Shown: positions 43,499 to 52,631 of the stretch, one piece after another
Numbering within the stretch: position 1 is the stretch's first letter
Layout: every line of letters begins with the position of its first letter
Origin: Spectribacter acetivorans
GTDB taxonomy: Bacteria > Pseudomonadota > Gammaproteobacteria > Nevskiales > Salinisphaeraceae
Length of the DNA stretch: 64,000 nt
Assembly (NCBI RefSeq): GCF_031846305.1
Contig: NZ_JAVRHY010000003.1
Coordinates: 1-64,000, forward strand
Direction: 5' to 3'
Notes under the pieces: model-generated
The model's database searches: none
Told to the model about the DNA's origin: nothing
What the model saw: the letters and a program-made list of their open reading frames with translations, nothing else
Translations under genes and position numbers: made by a program

Positions 43499-43731
43499 GC
43501 CGCAATCACCGGATGATCCAGCCGGTCACGGGCGTAACGCAGGCAGGCCTGGATATCGGCCGCTTCCAGATCCGGCAATTCGGCCAGAACTTCCGCCGAA
43601 CTCAGGCCGCTGGCCAGCAGATCGAGTACGTCGATGACTCGGATCCGCATGCCGCGCACGCAGGGCCGACCGCCGCACTGACGCGGATTGACCGTGATGC
43701 GGTCGCGGATGTCAGTGGTTTCGTCCGTCAT
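43495..43731 (-). CDS. DUF433 family antitoxin
   Basis: The 78-residue protein has RITVNPRQCGGRPCVRGMRIRV and VLDLLASGLSSAEVLAELPDLEAADIQACLRYARD, the helix-turn-helix-like DUF433 signature (a ParD/VapB3-like antitoxin). It precedes its DUF5615 toxin with a four-base overlap. The pair stands alone between pgeF and uvrA and looks complete. Confidence 0.87.
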   Translation of the reverse strand: MTDETTDIRDRITVNPRQCGGRPCVRGMRIRVIDVLDLLASGLSSAEVLAELPDLEAADIQACLRYARDRLDHPVIAA

Positions 43732-43783
43732 GTGCGGCAGATTAGCAATCCGCCAACTGTTACGCCATGTGGAGTGTCCGGCC

Positions 43784-46627
43784 TCACCCCGCCTTGCGCC
43801 GCTTGGCTCCCGGCAGGATGTCGGCCAGGAAGCGGCCGGTGTGCGAGGCTTCGACCGCGGCCACGTCCTCCGGCGTGCCGGTAGCGATCACCGTGCCGCC
43901 GCCGTCGCCGCCCTCCGGGCCGAGATCGATGATCCAGTCGGCGGTCTTGATCACGTCCAGGTTGTGCTCGATCACCACCACCGCGTTGCCGTGGTCGCGC
44001 AGCCGGCCGAGGACCCGCAAAAGCTGGGCGATGTCGTGGAAGTGCAGCCCGGTAGTCGGTTCATCCAGGATGTAGAGCGTCTTGCCGGTATCCCGCTTGG
44101 ACAGTTCGCGGGCCAGCTTGATGCGCTGGGCCTCGCCGCCGGATAGCGTGGTGGCGTTCTGCCCCAGCTTGACGTAGGACAGCCCCACATCCATCAGCGT
44201 TTCCAGCTTGCGCCGCAGCGCCGGCACCGGCTGGAAGAAATCCAGGGCCGCCTCCACCGTCATTTCCAGCACCTCGTGGATGGTCTTGCCCTTGTAGTGC
44301 ACTTCCAGGGTTTCGCGGTTGTAGCGGGCCCCCTGGCAGACATCGCAGGTGACGTAGACGTCCGGCAGGAAATGCATCTCCACCTTGATCACGCCGTCGC
44401 CCTGGCAGGCCTCGCAGCGTCCGCCCTTGACGTTGAACGAGAACCGGCCGGCCTTGTAGCCGCGGGCCCGCGCCTCGGGGGTGGCCGCGAACAGATCGCG
44501 GATAGGGCTGAACAGGCCGGTATAGGTGGCGGGATTGGAGCGCGGCGTGCGGCCGATCGGAGACTGGTCGATGTCGATCACCTTGTCCAGGTGATGCAGG
44601 CCCTCGATGCTGGTGACTGGTGCGGAGCGGGCCACGGTCCGGTTGACCTGGCGGGCCACCGCCGGCAGCAGGGTTTCGTTGATCAGGGTGGACTTGCCCG
44701 ACCCGGATACGCCGGTGATGCAGGTCAACTGCCCCAGGCTGATGTCCACATCCACGTTCTTGAGATTGTTGCCGCGGGCGCCCCGCACCGACAGCATGCG
44801 TTTGCGGTCGAAGGGCAGGCGTTCGGCAGGGATGTCGATCTGCCGGGTGCCGGCCAGGTACTGGCCGGTCAGCGATTGCGGTTCCGCGGCAATCTGCTCG
44901 GCCGTGCCGCTGGCCACCACGTGGCCGCCGTGGTCACCGGCGCCCGGGCCCATGTCGAGCACGAAGTCGGCCTCGCGGATGGCCTCCTCGTCGTGTTCCA
45001 CCACGATCACGGTGTTGCCTAGATCGCGCAGCCGTTCCAGCGTATTGAGCAGCCGTCGGTTATCGCGCTGGTGCAGGCCGATGGAGGGCTCGTCGAGCAC
45101 GTACATCACCCCCACCAGGCCGGCGCCGATCTGGCTGGCAAGGCGAATGCGCTGGGCCTCGCCGCCGGACAGGGTTTCGGCGCTGCGCGACAGCGTCAGA
45201 TAGTCCAGCCCCACGTTGACCAGGAATTCCAGCCGCTGGCGGATTTCCTTGATAATGGGGGCCGCGATGTCCGCGCGGTGGCCCCCGATCTGCAACGCGC
45301 CAACCGCTTCGAACGCGTTGCCGATGCTCATGCTCGCCAGCATCGGCAGAGTGGCGTCGGCCACCCTCACGTGCCGCGCCGCCCGGTTGAGCCGCGCCCC
45401 ACGGCACACCGGGCAGGGCTTGTTGGACAGATACTTGGCCAGTTCTTCACGCACCGCCATGGAGTCGGTTTCGGCGTAGCGCCGCTCCATGTTGCGGATC
45501 ACGCCCTCGAAGGCGTGGCGGCGGACCTTGCGCCGGCCGCGGGCGCTGACATAACGGAACTCGATCTTCGCGCCGCCCGACCCGTTCAGGATCACGTCGC
45601 GGGCCTGTTCGGGCAGGTCCGCCCAGGGTGACTCCAGGTCGAAGCCGTAGCGCTCGGCCAGGGATTCGATGATGCCGAAGAAGTACGGGTTGCGGCGGTC
45701 CCAGCCGCGTACCGCGCCGCCGGCCAGCGACAGCGCCGGGTCGGTGATCACCCGATCGGGATCGAACACCGACATCGAACCCAGGCCATCACAGGAGGAA
45801 CAGGCCCCGTGCGGGCTGTTGAAGGAAAACAGCCGCGGTTCCATGTCGTTGATGGAATAACCGCAGGTGGGGCAGGCAAAGCGCGCCGAGAACACTTCGG
45901 GTTCGCCGTCGCCGCGCCAGGGCAGGATCCAGGCAATGCCCTCTGCCAGCCGCAGGGCGGTTTCGAACGACTCGGCCAGGCGCTGCTGAATGCCGTCGCG
46001 GACCTTGAAGCGGTCCACCACGATCTCAATGTCGTGCTTCTTCTTGGGGTCGAGCTCGGGGACCTCGTCGATCTCGATCACCTCGCCGTCCACCCGCGCG
46101 CGGATGAAGCCGGCCCCCCGCATCTGTTCGAACACGTCACGGTGCTCGCCCTTGCGCGAGCGGATCACCGGGGCCAGCAGCATCCACGCGGAATCCGTCT
46201 CCTGGGTCAGCGTGGTGTCCACCATCTGCGACACCGTCTGGATGGTCAGCGGTTCGTCGTGATCCGGGCAGTAGGGAATGCCGGTGCGCGCGAACAGCAG
46301 GCGCAGGTAGTCGTGGATTTCGGTGACCGTGCCCACCGTGGAGCGCGGATTGTGGGAGGTGGATTTCTGCTCGATGGAAATCGCCGGCGACAGCCCCTCG
46401 ATGCTGTCGATGTCCGGCTTTTCCATCATCGACAGGAACTGGCGGGCGTAGGCGGACAGCGATTCCACATAGCGCCGCTGGCCCTCGGCATAGATGGTGT
46501 CGAAGGCCAGGCTGGACTTGCCGGAGCCCGAAAGCCCGGTGATCACGATCAGCTTGTCGCGCGGCAGAACCACATCCACGTTCTTGAGGTTGTGGGTGCG
46601 GGCGCCACGTATGGTGATTGAATCCAT
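43784..46627 (-). CDS. uvrA: Excinuclease ABC subunit UvrA
   Basis: The 947-residue protein has two ABC ATPase modules: Walker A GLSGSGKSSLAFDT near residue 32 and GVSGSGKSTLINET near residue 640, with ABC signatures LSGGEAQRIRLA and LSGGEAQRIKLA. Two Zn-binding sets are present (CPTCGYS ... CSSC; CEACQGD ... CDVC). UvrA finds DNA damage and loads UvrB in nucleotide excision repair. It is divergent from an MFS gene; uvrB is not in the window. No SOS (LexA) box was recognised upstream. Confidence 0.97.
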   Translation of the reverse strand: MDSITIRGARTHNLKNVDVVLPRDKLIVITGLSGSGKSSLAFDTIYAEGQRRYVESLSAYARQFLSMMEKPDIDSIEGLSPAISIEQKSTSHNPRSTVGTVTEIHDYLRLLFARTGIPYCPDHDEPLTIQTVSQMVDTTLTQETDSAWMLLAPVIRSRKGEHRDVFEQMRGAGFIRARVDGEVIEIDEVPELDPKKKHDIEIVVDRFKVRDGIQQRLAESFETALRLAEGIAWILPWRGDGEPEVFSARFACPTCGYSINDMEPRLFSFNSPHGACSSCDGLGSMSVFDPDRVITDPALSLAGGAVRGWDRRNPYFFGIIESLAERYGFDLESPWADLPEQARDVILNGSGGAKIEFRYVSARGRRKVRRHAFEGVIRNMERRYAETDSMAVREELAKYLSNKPCPVCRGARLNRAARHVRVADATLPMLASMSIGNAFEAVGALQIGGHRADIAAPIIKEIRQRLEFLVNVGLDYLTLSRSAETLSGGEAQRIRLASQIGAGLVGVMYVLDEPSIGLHQRDNRRLLNTLERLRDLGNTVIVVEHDEEAIREADFVLDMGPGAGDHGGHVVASGTAEQIAAEPQSLTGQYLAGTRQIDIPAERLPFDRKRMLSVRGARGNNLKNVDVDISLGQLTCITGVSGSGKSTLINETLLPAVARQVNRTVARSAPVTSIEGLHHLDKVIDIDQSPIGRTPRSNPATYTGLFSPIRDLFAATPEARARGYKAGRFSFNVKGGRCEACQGDGVIKVEMHFLPDVYVTCDVCQGARYNRETLEVHYKGKTIHEVLEMTVEAALDFFQPVPALRRKLETLMDVGLSYVKLGQNATTLSGGEAQRIKLARELSKRDTGKTLYILDEPTTGLHFHDIAQLLRVLGRLRDHGNAVVVIEHNLDVIKTADWIIDLGPEGGDGGGTVIATGTPEDVAAVEASHTGRFLADILPGAKRRKAG

Positions 46628-46664
46628 CGGGGAAGCAGCGGGTCGGGGAACGGATCAACCGTGT

Positions 46665-46694
46665 ACTATACTGCGCCGCGCAAAATGCGCGCAA
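46665..46694 (-). promoter_or_regulatory. Candidate uvrA promoter
   Basis: On the minus strand TTGCGC (46694-46689), an 18-base spacer and TATAGT (46670-46665) lie about 40 bases before the uvrA start. The -35 is weak, the -10 good. Confidence 0.35.
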
Positions 46695-46803
46695 AAACAC
46701 TGCCGCGAGGCGGTTTTCACGGCATCCCGTCAATCGTTTCCAGAGGATCGACGATCATTTTCCCGCTGTTCGAACAACCCGACTGCCGGTCCCGGATTCA
46801 CCC

Positions 46804-47991
46804 GTGAACGCCCTGGAATGGCGAGCCACCGGCGGGCTGGCGGCGATCTACGCCGCGCGCATGCTGGGTCTGTTCATGATCCTGCCGGTTTTCGCCCTCT
46901 ACGCCCAGGATCTGCCCACGGCCACCCCGTTCCAGGTGGGGCTGGCGCTGGGCATCTACGGGCTGACTCAGGCGCTGCTGCAGATTCCCTTCGGCATGGC
47001 CTCGGACCGCGTCGGGCGCAAGCCCATGATCGTGTTCGGATTGCTGGTATTCGCGGCCGGCAGCGCGCTGGCGGCGGTGGCCGACAATATCCACTGGATC
47101 ATCGCCGGGCGGGCGCTGCAGGGCGCCGGGGCAATTGCGGCGGTCACCAATGCGTTGCTGGCCGACCTCACCCGCGAACGCCAGCGCACCACCGCCATGC
47201 TGGTGCTGGGCATCGGCATCGGGGCCTCGTTCACCCTGGCGCTGATGCTGGGGCCGGTGCTCGATCGCTGGATCGGCGTGCCGGGCATCTTCGGCCTGAC
47301 GGTGGTACTGGCGCTGGCCTGCATCCCGCTGGTGATCTGGGTGGTGCCGCCGGCACCCGCCAAGCGGGCGGCCCACGCCGGCATCCTGCGGGACATCCGC
47401 CGGGTGGTGGCGGACGGCCAGCTGCTGCGGCTGGATGCCGGCATCTTCATTCTGCATGCCATTCTCACCGCGCTGTTCGTGGTGGTGCCGGTGACCCTGG
47501 CCGATGATCTCGGCGTGGCCAAGGGCCATCACTGGATGATCTACCTCCCCGTGATGCTGGGCTCGCTGGCGCTGACCATGCCGCTGATGCGGCTGGCCGA
47601 AGGTCGCGGTCACACCCGGGCGGTGTTCCTGGGGGCGGTCGCGTTGCTGGCCATGGCGGCCGCGGCGCTGATCTGGGGGCAGGGCAGTGTGGCGGGGATG
47701 GTGGCCGCACTGCTGGCGTTCTTCGGGGCGTTCAACCTGCTGGAAGCCACGCTGCCGTCGCTGGTGTCCCGGGTCTGCGATACCAGCGTGCGTGGCGCCG
47801 GGCTGGGGGTGTATTCCGCCAGCCAGTTCTTCGGGGCCTTCGTCGGCGGGGCCGCGGGTGGCCTGACCTTCCAGCACCTCGGCGCCACCGGCGTGTTCGG
47901 CGGCAGCGCCCTGCTGGCCGTGATCTGGCTGATCGTGGCCTGGGGCCTGCGGCCGCCCGTTGCGCAGCAACTGCCGGCAGGGGCAGACTAG
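46804..47991 (+). CDS. MFS transporter (YajR-like)
   Basis: I place the start at GTG 46804, since the membrane part begins right after (ALEWRATGGLAAIYAARMLGLFMIL) and a frame from 46618 overlaps uvrA. The 395-residue protein has twelve membrane segments with MFS motif A MASDRVGRKPMIVFG between segments 2 and 3. Transporters of this type between uvrA and ssb are common in Gammaproteobacteria; substrate unknown. Confidence 0.87.
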   Translation: MNALEWRATGGLAAIYAARMLGLFMILPVFALYAQDLPTATPFQVGLALGIYGLTQALLQIPFGMASDRVGRKPMIVFGLLVFAAGSALAAVADNIHWIIAGRALQGAGAIAAVTNALLADLTRERQRTTAMLVLGIGIGASFTLALMLGPVLDRWIGVPGIFGLTVVLALACIPLVIWVVPPAPAKRAAHAGILRDIRRVVADGQLLRLDAGIFILHAILTALFVVVPVTLADDLGVAKGHHWMIYLPVMLGSLALTMPLMRLAEGRGHTRAVFLGAVALLAMAAAALIWGQGSVAGMVAALLAFFGAFNLLEATLPSLVSRVCDTSVRGAGLGVYSASQFFGAFVGGAAGGLTFQHLGATGVFGGSALLAVIWLIVAWGLRPPVAQQLPAGAD

Positions 47992-48045
47992 CCGGCAGAT
48001 TCGGACGCTCTAGCGTTCCTCGAAACAGACAGCAGGAGACAAGGC

Positions 48046-48534
48046 ATGGCACGCGGTATCAACAAGGCGATTCTGATCGGCAATCTCGGCGCCGACCCGG
48101 AGGTTCGCTATACCGCCGGCGGCACGGCGGTGGCCAACGTGAATCTGGCCACGTCCGACCAGTGGAAGGACAAGCAGTCCGGCGAGATGCAGGATCGCAC
48201 CGAATGGCATCGTCTGGTGTTCTTCGGACGCATGGCGGAAATCGCCGGCGAATATCTGAAGAAGGGCAGCAAGATCTACGTCGAGGGCCGCATCCAGACC
48301 CGCAAGTGGCAGGGGCAGGACGGCCAGGACCGGTTCACCACCGAGATCGTGGCCAACGACATGCAGATGCTCGACGGGCGCGGTGGCGGCGGCAGTGCCA
48401 GCTACGACGGCGGCGGCCAGGGTGGTGGTCAGTACCAGGGCGGCGGGCAGCAGCGCCAGCCGCAGTCAAAACCCCAGCCGGCCCCCGCCGAGCAGGGGTT
48501 CGACGAGGACCTGGACGACGATATTCCGTTCTAA
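48046..48534 (+). CDS. ssb: Single-stranded DNA-binding protein
   Basis: The 162-residue protein has an OB-fold (about 1-110: NKAILIGNLGADPEVRYTAGG, WHRLVFFGRMAEIAGEYLKKG), a Gly/Gln-rich linker and the acidic tip DLDDDIPF that recruits repair and replication partners. A good AGGAGA ribosome-binding site precedes the ATG. It lies 54 bases after the MFS gene. Confidence 0.96.
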   Translation: MARGINKAILIGNLGADPEVRYTAGGTAVANVNLATSDQWKDKQSGEMQDRTEWHRLVFFGRMAEIAGEYLKKGSKIYVEGRIQTRKWQGQDGQDRFTTEIVANDMQMLDGRGGGGSASYDGGGQGGGQYQGGGQQRQPQSKPQPAPAEQGFDEDLDDDIPF

Positions 48535-48636
48535 AAGGCCCGTGCGCCGTGACCGCGGGTGTGTCCGCCGCTCTCCGGCGCGGTCGCCCCGGCGTTCGCC
48601 CGCCAATCCATTTTCGATAGTCATGCCGGTGTGCTC

Positions 48637-49617
48637 ATGAAAGCCATTCTCTGTACCCAGCACGGTCCGCCGGAGTCGCTGGAATACGCCGATGCCGATG
48701 ATCCGATTCCGGGCAAGGGCGAGGTCCTTATCGGAGTGAAGGCGGCCGGGGTGAATTTCCCGGATACGCTCATCATCCAGGGCAAGTACCAGTTCAAGCC
48801 GGACATGCCGTTCTCCCCCGGGGGCGAGGTGGCCGGCGAGGTGCTGGAAGTGGGCGAGGGCGTGTCCCACGTCAAGCCCGGTGACCGGGCCATGGCCCTG
48901 ATGACCTGGGGCGGCTATGCCGAAAAGGCGGTGGTGCCGGGCATGGGCGTGGTGCCGATGCCGCCGGACATGCCGTTCGGCGAGGCCGCCGGTTTCCCGC
49001 TGGTGTACGGCACGGTGATCCACGCGCTGAAGCAGCGCGGACGGCTGGCCGAGGGCGAGACCCTGCTGGTGCTGGGCGCCGCCGGCGGGGTGGGGCTGGC
49101 CGCGGTGCAACTGGGCAAGCTGATGGGCGCGCGGGTGATCGCGGCGGCCAGCAGCCAGGCCAAGTTGGACCTGTGTGCGGAGCACGGCGCGGACGATCTG
49201 ATCAACTACGCGGAAGGCGAGCCGCTCAAGGAGCAGGTCAAGGCCCTGACCGACGGCAAGGGCGCGGACGTGATCTTCGACCCGGTCGGGGGCGATGCCT
49301 TCGACCAGTGCCTGTCCTGCATCAACTGGGATGGCCGGTTGCTGGTGGTGGGGTTCGCCTCCGGCCGGATTCCGGAGGCCGCGGCCAATCGCCTGCTGCT
49401 GAAGGGCTGCTCGGTGATCGGCGTGTTCTGGGGCAAGTTCGTGCAGGTGGACGCCCGGACCAACATGGCCAACTTCATGCAGCTGATCCAGTGGTACAAC
49501 CAGGGCCGCTTCCGGCCGGTGGTCAGCCGCACCTATCCGCTGGCGCGGGCGGCCGATGCCCTCAATGACATGCTGGCGCGCAAGGCCACCGGCAAGCTGG
49601 TGCTCGAGATCGAATGA
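48637..49617 (+). CDS. NADPH:quinone oxidoreductase, zinc-independent MDR family
   Basis: The ATG at 48637 gives a 326-residue MDR-type oxidoreductase: MKAILCTQHGPPESLE at the start, GVNFPDTLIIQGKYQFKP, the cofactor-binding loop VLGAAGGVGLAAVQLGK and the C-terminal FRPVVSRTYPLARAADALN. It lacks the catalytic and structural zinc cysteines, as in quinone reductases. It probably reduces quinones or enones with NADPH. No operon partner is evident. Confidence 0.87.
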   Translation: MKAILCTQHGPPESLEYADADDPIPGKGEVLIGVKAAGVNFPDTLIIQGKYQFKPDMPFSPGGEVAGEVLEVGEGVSHVKPGDRAMALMTWGGYAEKAVVPGMGVVPMPPDMPFGEAAGFPLVYGTVIHALKQRGRLAEGETLLVLGAAGGVGLAAVQLGKLMGARVIAAASSQAKLDLCAEHGADDLINYAEGEPLKEQVKALTDGKGADVIFDPVGGDAFDQCLSCINWDGRLLVVGFASGRIPEAAANRLLLKGCSVIGVFWGKFVQVDARTNMANFMQLIQWYNQGRFRPVVSRTYPLARAADALNDMLARKATGKLVLEIE

Positions 49618-49791
49618 TGGCCGGGATGCGCCGGCTGCAGGTGTGCCCGACCGGGGTTCCAATCGCAAAGCGCGCGAAGGCTTTCGTGAGTACCAGTGAG
49701 CCAGCCGGGCGCGTTTTACCTGGCCCGCCGTTAGCGTCCCGGGTCAGTCAGGGAATAGAATGAGCGCCCGTTTACCGAGTCAGCGGAACCG

Positions 49792-51159
49792 ATGACCCGC
49801 AAAGTTTACGTCCAGACCTGGGGCTGCCAGATGAACGAGTACGACTCCATCAAGATGGTGGACGTGCTGCGTGAATACGGCGGCGCCGAGCGCGTGGACA
49901 CGCCCGAGGCCGCCGATATCATTCTGCTGAACACCTGCTCGGTGCGCGAGAAGGCGCAGGAGAAGGTGTTCTCCCAGCTCGGCCGCTGGCGGCCGCTCAA
50001 GGATGCCAATCCCTCGCTGGTGATCGGCGTGGGTGGCTGTGTGGCCTCGCAGGAGGGCCATGCCATCCGCGAGCGGGCGCCGTATGTGGATCTGGTGTTC
50101 GGGCCGCAGACGCTGCATCGGCTGCCGGAGATGGTCGACAACGTAATCGACAACCGCGCGTCGGTGATCGACATCGCGTTTCCCGAGATCGAGAAGTTCG
50201 ACCGGCTACCGGAGCCGCGCGCCGAGGGCCCGGCGGCGTTCGTGTCGATCATGGAAGGCTGCTCCAAGTACTGCAGTTTCTGCGTGGTGCCCTACACCCG
50301 GGGCGAGGAGATCAGCCGTCCGTTCGACGATGTCATTCTCGAAGTGGCCGAGCTCGCCGCCCAGGGCGTGCGCGAGATCACCCTGCTGGGTCAGAACGTC
50401 AACGGCTATCGCGGACCCATGGTCGACGACCAGGGGCGCGATGCCGGCATCTGCGACCTGGCGCTGCTGGTCAACTACGTGGCCGACATCGACGGCATCG
50501 AGCGGATCCGCTACACCACCTCGCACCCGCTGGAATTCTCGGATTCCCTGATCGCCGCCTACGGCGAAGTGCCCAAGCTGGCCAACTATCTGCATCTGCC
50601 GGTGCAGGCCGGGTCCGATCGCATCCTGCAGTCGATGAAGCGCGGCTACACGGTGGCGGATTTCCGCGACAAGATCGACCGCCTGCGCACGTTGCGGCCG
50701 GATATCAGCCTGTCCACCGACATCATCGTGGGCTACCCCGGCGAGACCGACGAGGACTTCGAGGCCACCATGGCGCTGGTGGAGGAAATCGGTTTCGACC
50801 AGGCCTTTTCCTTCATCTACAGCAAACGCCCGGGCACGCCGGCCGCGGACCTGGAGGACGACACCCCGCGCGAGGTCAAGCGCGAACGCCTGCAGCGCCT
50901 GCAGCGGCGCATCGACGCCTTCAATGCCGATTACATGGGGGCGATGGTGGGCACCCGGCAGCGGGTGCTGGTGGAACGGGCCTCCCGGCGCGGCGGCAAT
51001 CAGCTGGCCGGGCGCACCGACTCCAACCGCTGGATCAACTTCGACGGCCATCCCGGTCTGATCGGGCGCATGGTCGACGTGGTGGTCACTGAGGCTCTGA
51101 ACAATTCCCTGCGCGGCCGTCTCGCGGACCACGAGGAGGCCCTGGCGATTTCCGCCTGA
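49792..51159 (+). CDS. miaB: tRNA-2-methylthio-N6-dimethylallyladenosine synthase MiaB
   Basis: The 455-residue radical-SAM enzyme has the N-terminal UPF0004 domain with three cluster cysteines (TWGCQMNEYDS, LLNTCSVREKAQ, GVGGCVASQEG), the radical-SAM motif CSKYCSFCVVPYTRG, and a C-terminal TRAM domain. It adds a methylthio group to i6A37 in tRNAs. It opens the miaB-phoL-ybeY-corC-lnt series. Confidence 0.96.
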   Translation: MTRKVYVQTWGCQMNEYDSIKMVDVLREYGGAERVDTPEAADIILLNTCSVREKAQEKVFSQLGRWRPLKDANPSLVIGVGGCVASQEGHAIRERAPYVDLVFGPQTLHRLPEMVDNVIDNRASVIDIAFPEIEKFDRLPEPRAEGPAAFVSIMEGCSKYCSFCVVPYTRGEEISRPFDDVILEVAELAAQGVREITLLGQNVNGYRGPMVDDQGRDAGICDLALLVNYVADIDGIERIRYTTSHPLEFSDSLIAAYGEVPKLANYLHLPVQAGSDRILQSMKRGYTVADFRDKIDRLRTLRPDISLSTDIIVGYPGETDEDFEATMALVEEIGFDQAFSFIYSKRPGTPAADLEDDTPREVKRERLQRLQRRIDAFNADYMGAMVGTRQRVLVERASRRGGNQLAGRTDSNRWINFDGHPGLIGRMVDVVVTEALNNSLRGRLADHEEALAISA

Positions 51160-51180
51160 CGGCGGAGTCGTGGTGCAATC

Positions 51181-52161
51181 TTGGCCGTCGCCAGCCAATC
51201 ACTTCTACTCGAGCCGGCCGAGCCGGAACGGCTCGCCCACCTGTGCGGTCCGGAGGATGCCAACCTCCGTCAGATCGAGCAGGGGCTCGGCGTGGCAATT
51301 CACAATCGGGGCAACCGCTTCCAGCTGCATGGCCCGGACGCGGCCGTATCGGCCGCCTTCACGGTGCTGCGTGAACTGTACGACGCCTCCCGCAGCGGGC
51401 CGGTCACCCCGGAACGGGTGCATATCGGGGTGCGCTCGGCGGCCCGCGACGTGAGCGTGGACGACGACGATCCCGATGCCCCGTCCGCCGATGAGCCCGT
51501 GATAAAGACGCGCCGCGGCCTGATCCGCGGCCGTGGTCCCAACCAGCGGCGCTATCTCAAGAGCCTGGCCGAGTTCGATCTGAACTTCGGCGTCGGCCCG
51601 GCCGGCACCGGCAAGACCTATCTGGCCGTGGCCAGCGCGGTGGCAGCGCTGGAGGCCGACCGTGTGCGCCGACTGCTGCTGGTGCGGCCGGCAGTCGAAG
51701 CGGGCGAACGGCTGGGTTTTCTGCCCGGCGATCTGGCGCAGAAGATCGACCCCTATCTGCGCCCGCTCTACGATGCGCTCTATGAAATGCTCGGCTTCGA
51801 GCGGGTGGCGCGGCTGATCGAGCGCAACGTGATCGAGATCGCGCCGTTGGCCTACATGCGCGGGCGCACGCTCAACGAGTCGTTCATCATTCTCGACGAA
51901 GCACAGAACACCACCGTGGAGCAGATGAAGATGTTCCTGACCCGCTTCGGGTACGGCTCCACGGTAGTGGTCAACGGTGACACCAGTCAGATCGATCTGC
52001 CGCGGCACCAGAAATCGGGTCTTCGCCACGCGCTGGAGGTGCTGGATGGCGTCGGCGACATCAGCATCACCCGTTTCACCAGTCAGGACGTGATCCGCCA
52101 CCCGCTGGTCCAGCGCATCGTGGAGGCCTATCAGCGCCACGAGGACGCGGCCGAATCGTGA
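51181..52161 (+). CDS. phoL: PhoH-like ATPase (YbeZ/PhoL)
   Basis: The start is a TTG at 51181, 21 bases after miaB, giving 326 residues. The C-terminal PhoH domain has Walker A GPAGTGKTYLAVA, LGFLPGDLAQKIDPYLRPLYDAL and Walker B SFIILDEAQNTTVEQMKMFLTR; an N-terminal KH-like region precedes it. It is linked to YbeY in RNA metabolism. Its stop overlaps the ybeY start by four bases. Confidence 0.92.
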   Translation: MAVASQSLLLEPAEPERLAHLCGPEDANLRQIEQGLGVAIHNRGNRFQLHGPDAAVSAAFTVLRELYDASRSGPVTPERVHIGVRSAARDVSVDDDDPDAPSADEPVIKTRRGLIRGRGPNQRRYLKSLAEFDLNFGVGPAGTGKTYLAVASAVAALEADRVRRLLLVRPAVEAGERLGFLPGDLAQKIDPYLRPLYDALYEMLGFERVARLIERNVIEIAPLAYMRGRTLNESFIILDEAQNTTVEQMKMFLTRFGYGSTVVVNGDTSQIDLPRHQKSGLRHALEVLDGVGDISITRFTSQDVIRHPLVQRIVEAYQRHEDAAES

Positions 52162-52631
52162 CCTTGGTGGTGGACATCCAGCGCGAATCCGCCGAGCCCG
52201 CGCCCGACGACGAGGACTTATCCCGCGCCGTCGCGGCCGCGCTGGCCGGGCGGCGGGATCAGGCCGAGCTGTGCCTGCGCCTGGTGGACGAGGCGGAAAG
52301 CGCGGCGCTCAATCATCGCTACCGCGGTCGCAGCGGGCCCACCAACGTGCTTTCCTTCCCCTGTGACGCGGGCCTGCCCGATTGTCATCTGCTGGGCGAT
52401 CTGGTCATCTGTGCGCCGCTGGTGGCGCGCGAGGCCAGGGCGCAGGACAAGGCCGTGGCCGACCACTGGGCGCATCTGACCATCCACGGCGTGCTCCATC
52501 TTCTGGGGTACGATCACGTCGAGGATGCCGACGCCGACATCATGGAAAACGAAGAACGCGCGGTGCTGGCAGGGCTGGGCATTGCCGATCCCTACGCGCT
52601 ACCCGCCGACACCGACACGATGAGCCAATGA
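52158..52631 (+). CDS. ybeY: Endoribonuclease YbeY, 16S rRNA maturation
   Basis: The GTG-started 157-residue protein contains the zinc motif HGVLHLLGYDH (H-x3-H-x5-H) and SGPTNVLSFPCD of the UPF0054 family. YbeY takes part in 16S rRNA 3' processing and ribosome quality control. It overlaps phoL and corC by four bases each. Confidence 0.94.
   Translation: MTLVVDIQRESAEPAPDDEDLSRAVAAALAGRRDQAELCLRLVDEAESAALNHRYRGRSGPTNVLSFPCDAGLPDCHLLGDLVICAPLVAREARAQDKAVADHWAHLTIHGVLHLLGYDHVEDADADIMENEERAVLAGLGIADPYALPADTDTMSQ

Noticed and set aside
46628..46803. Possible LexA (SOS) box upstream of uvrA
   Set aside because: No CTGT-N8-ACAG or close variant is present in the divergent region.
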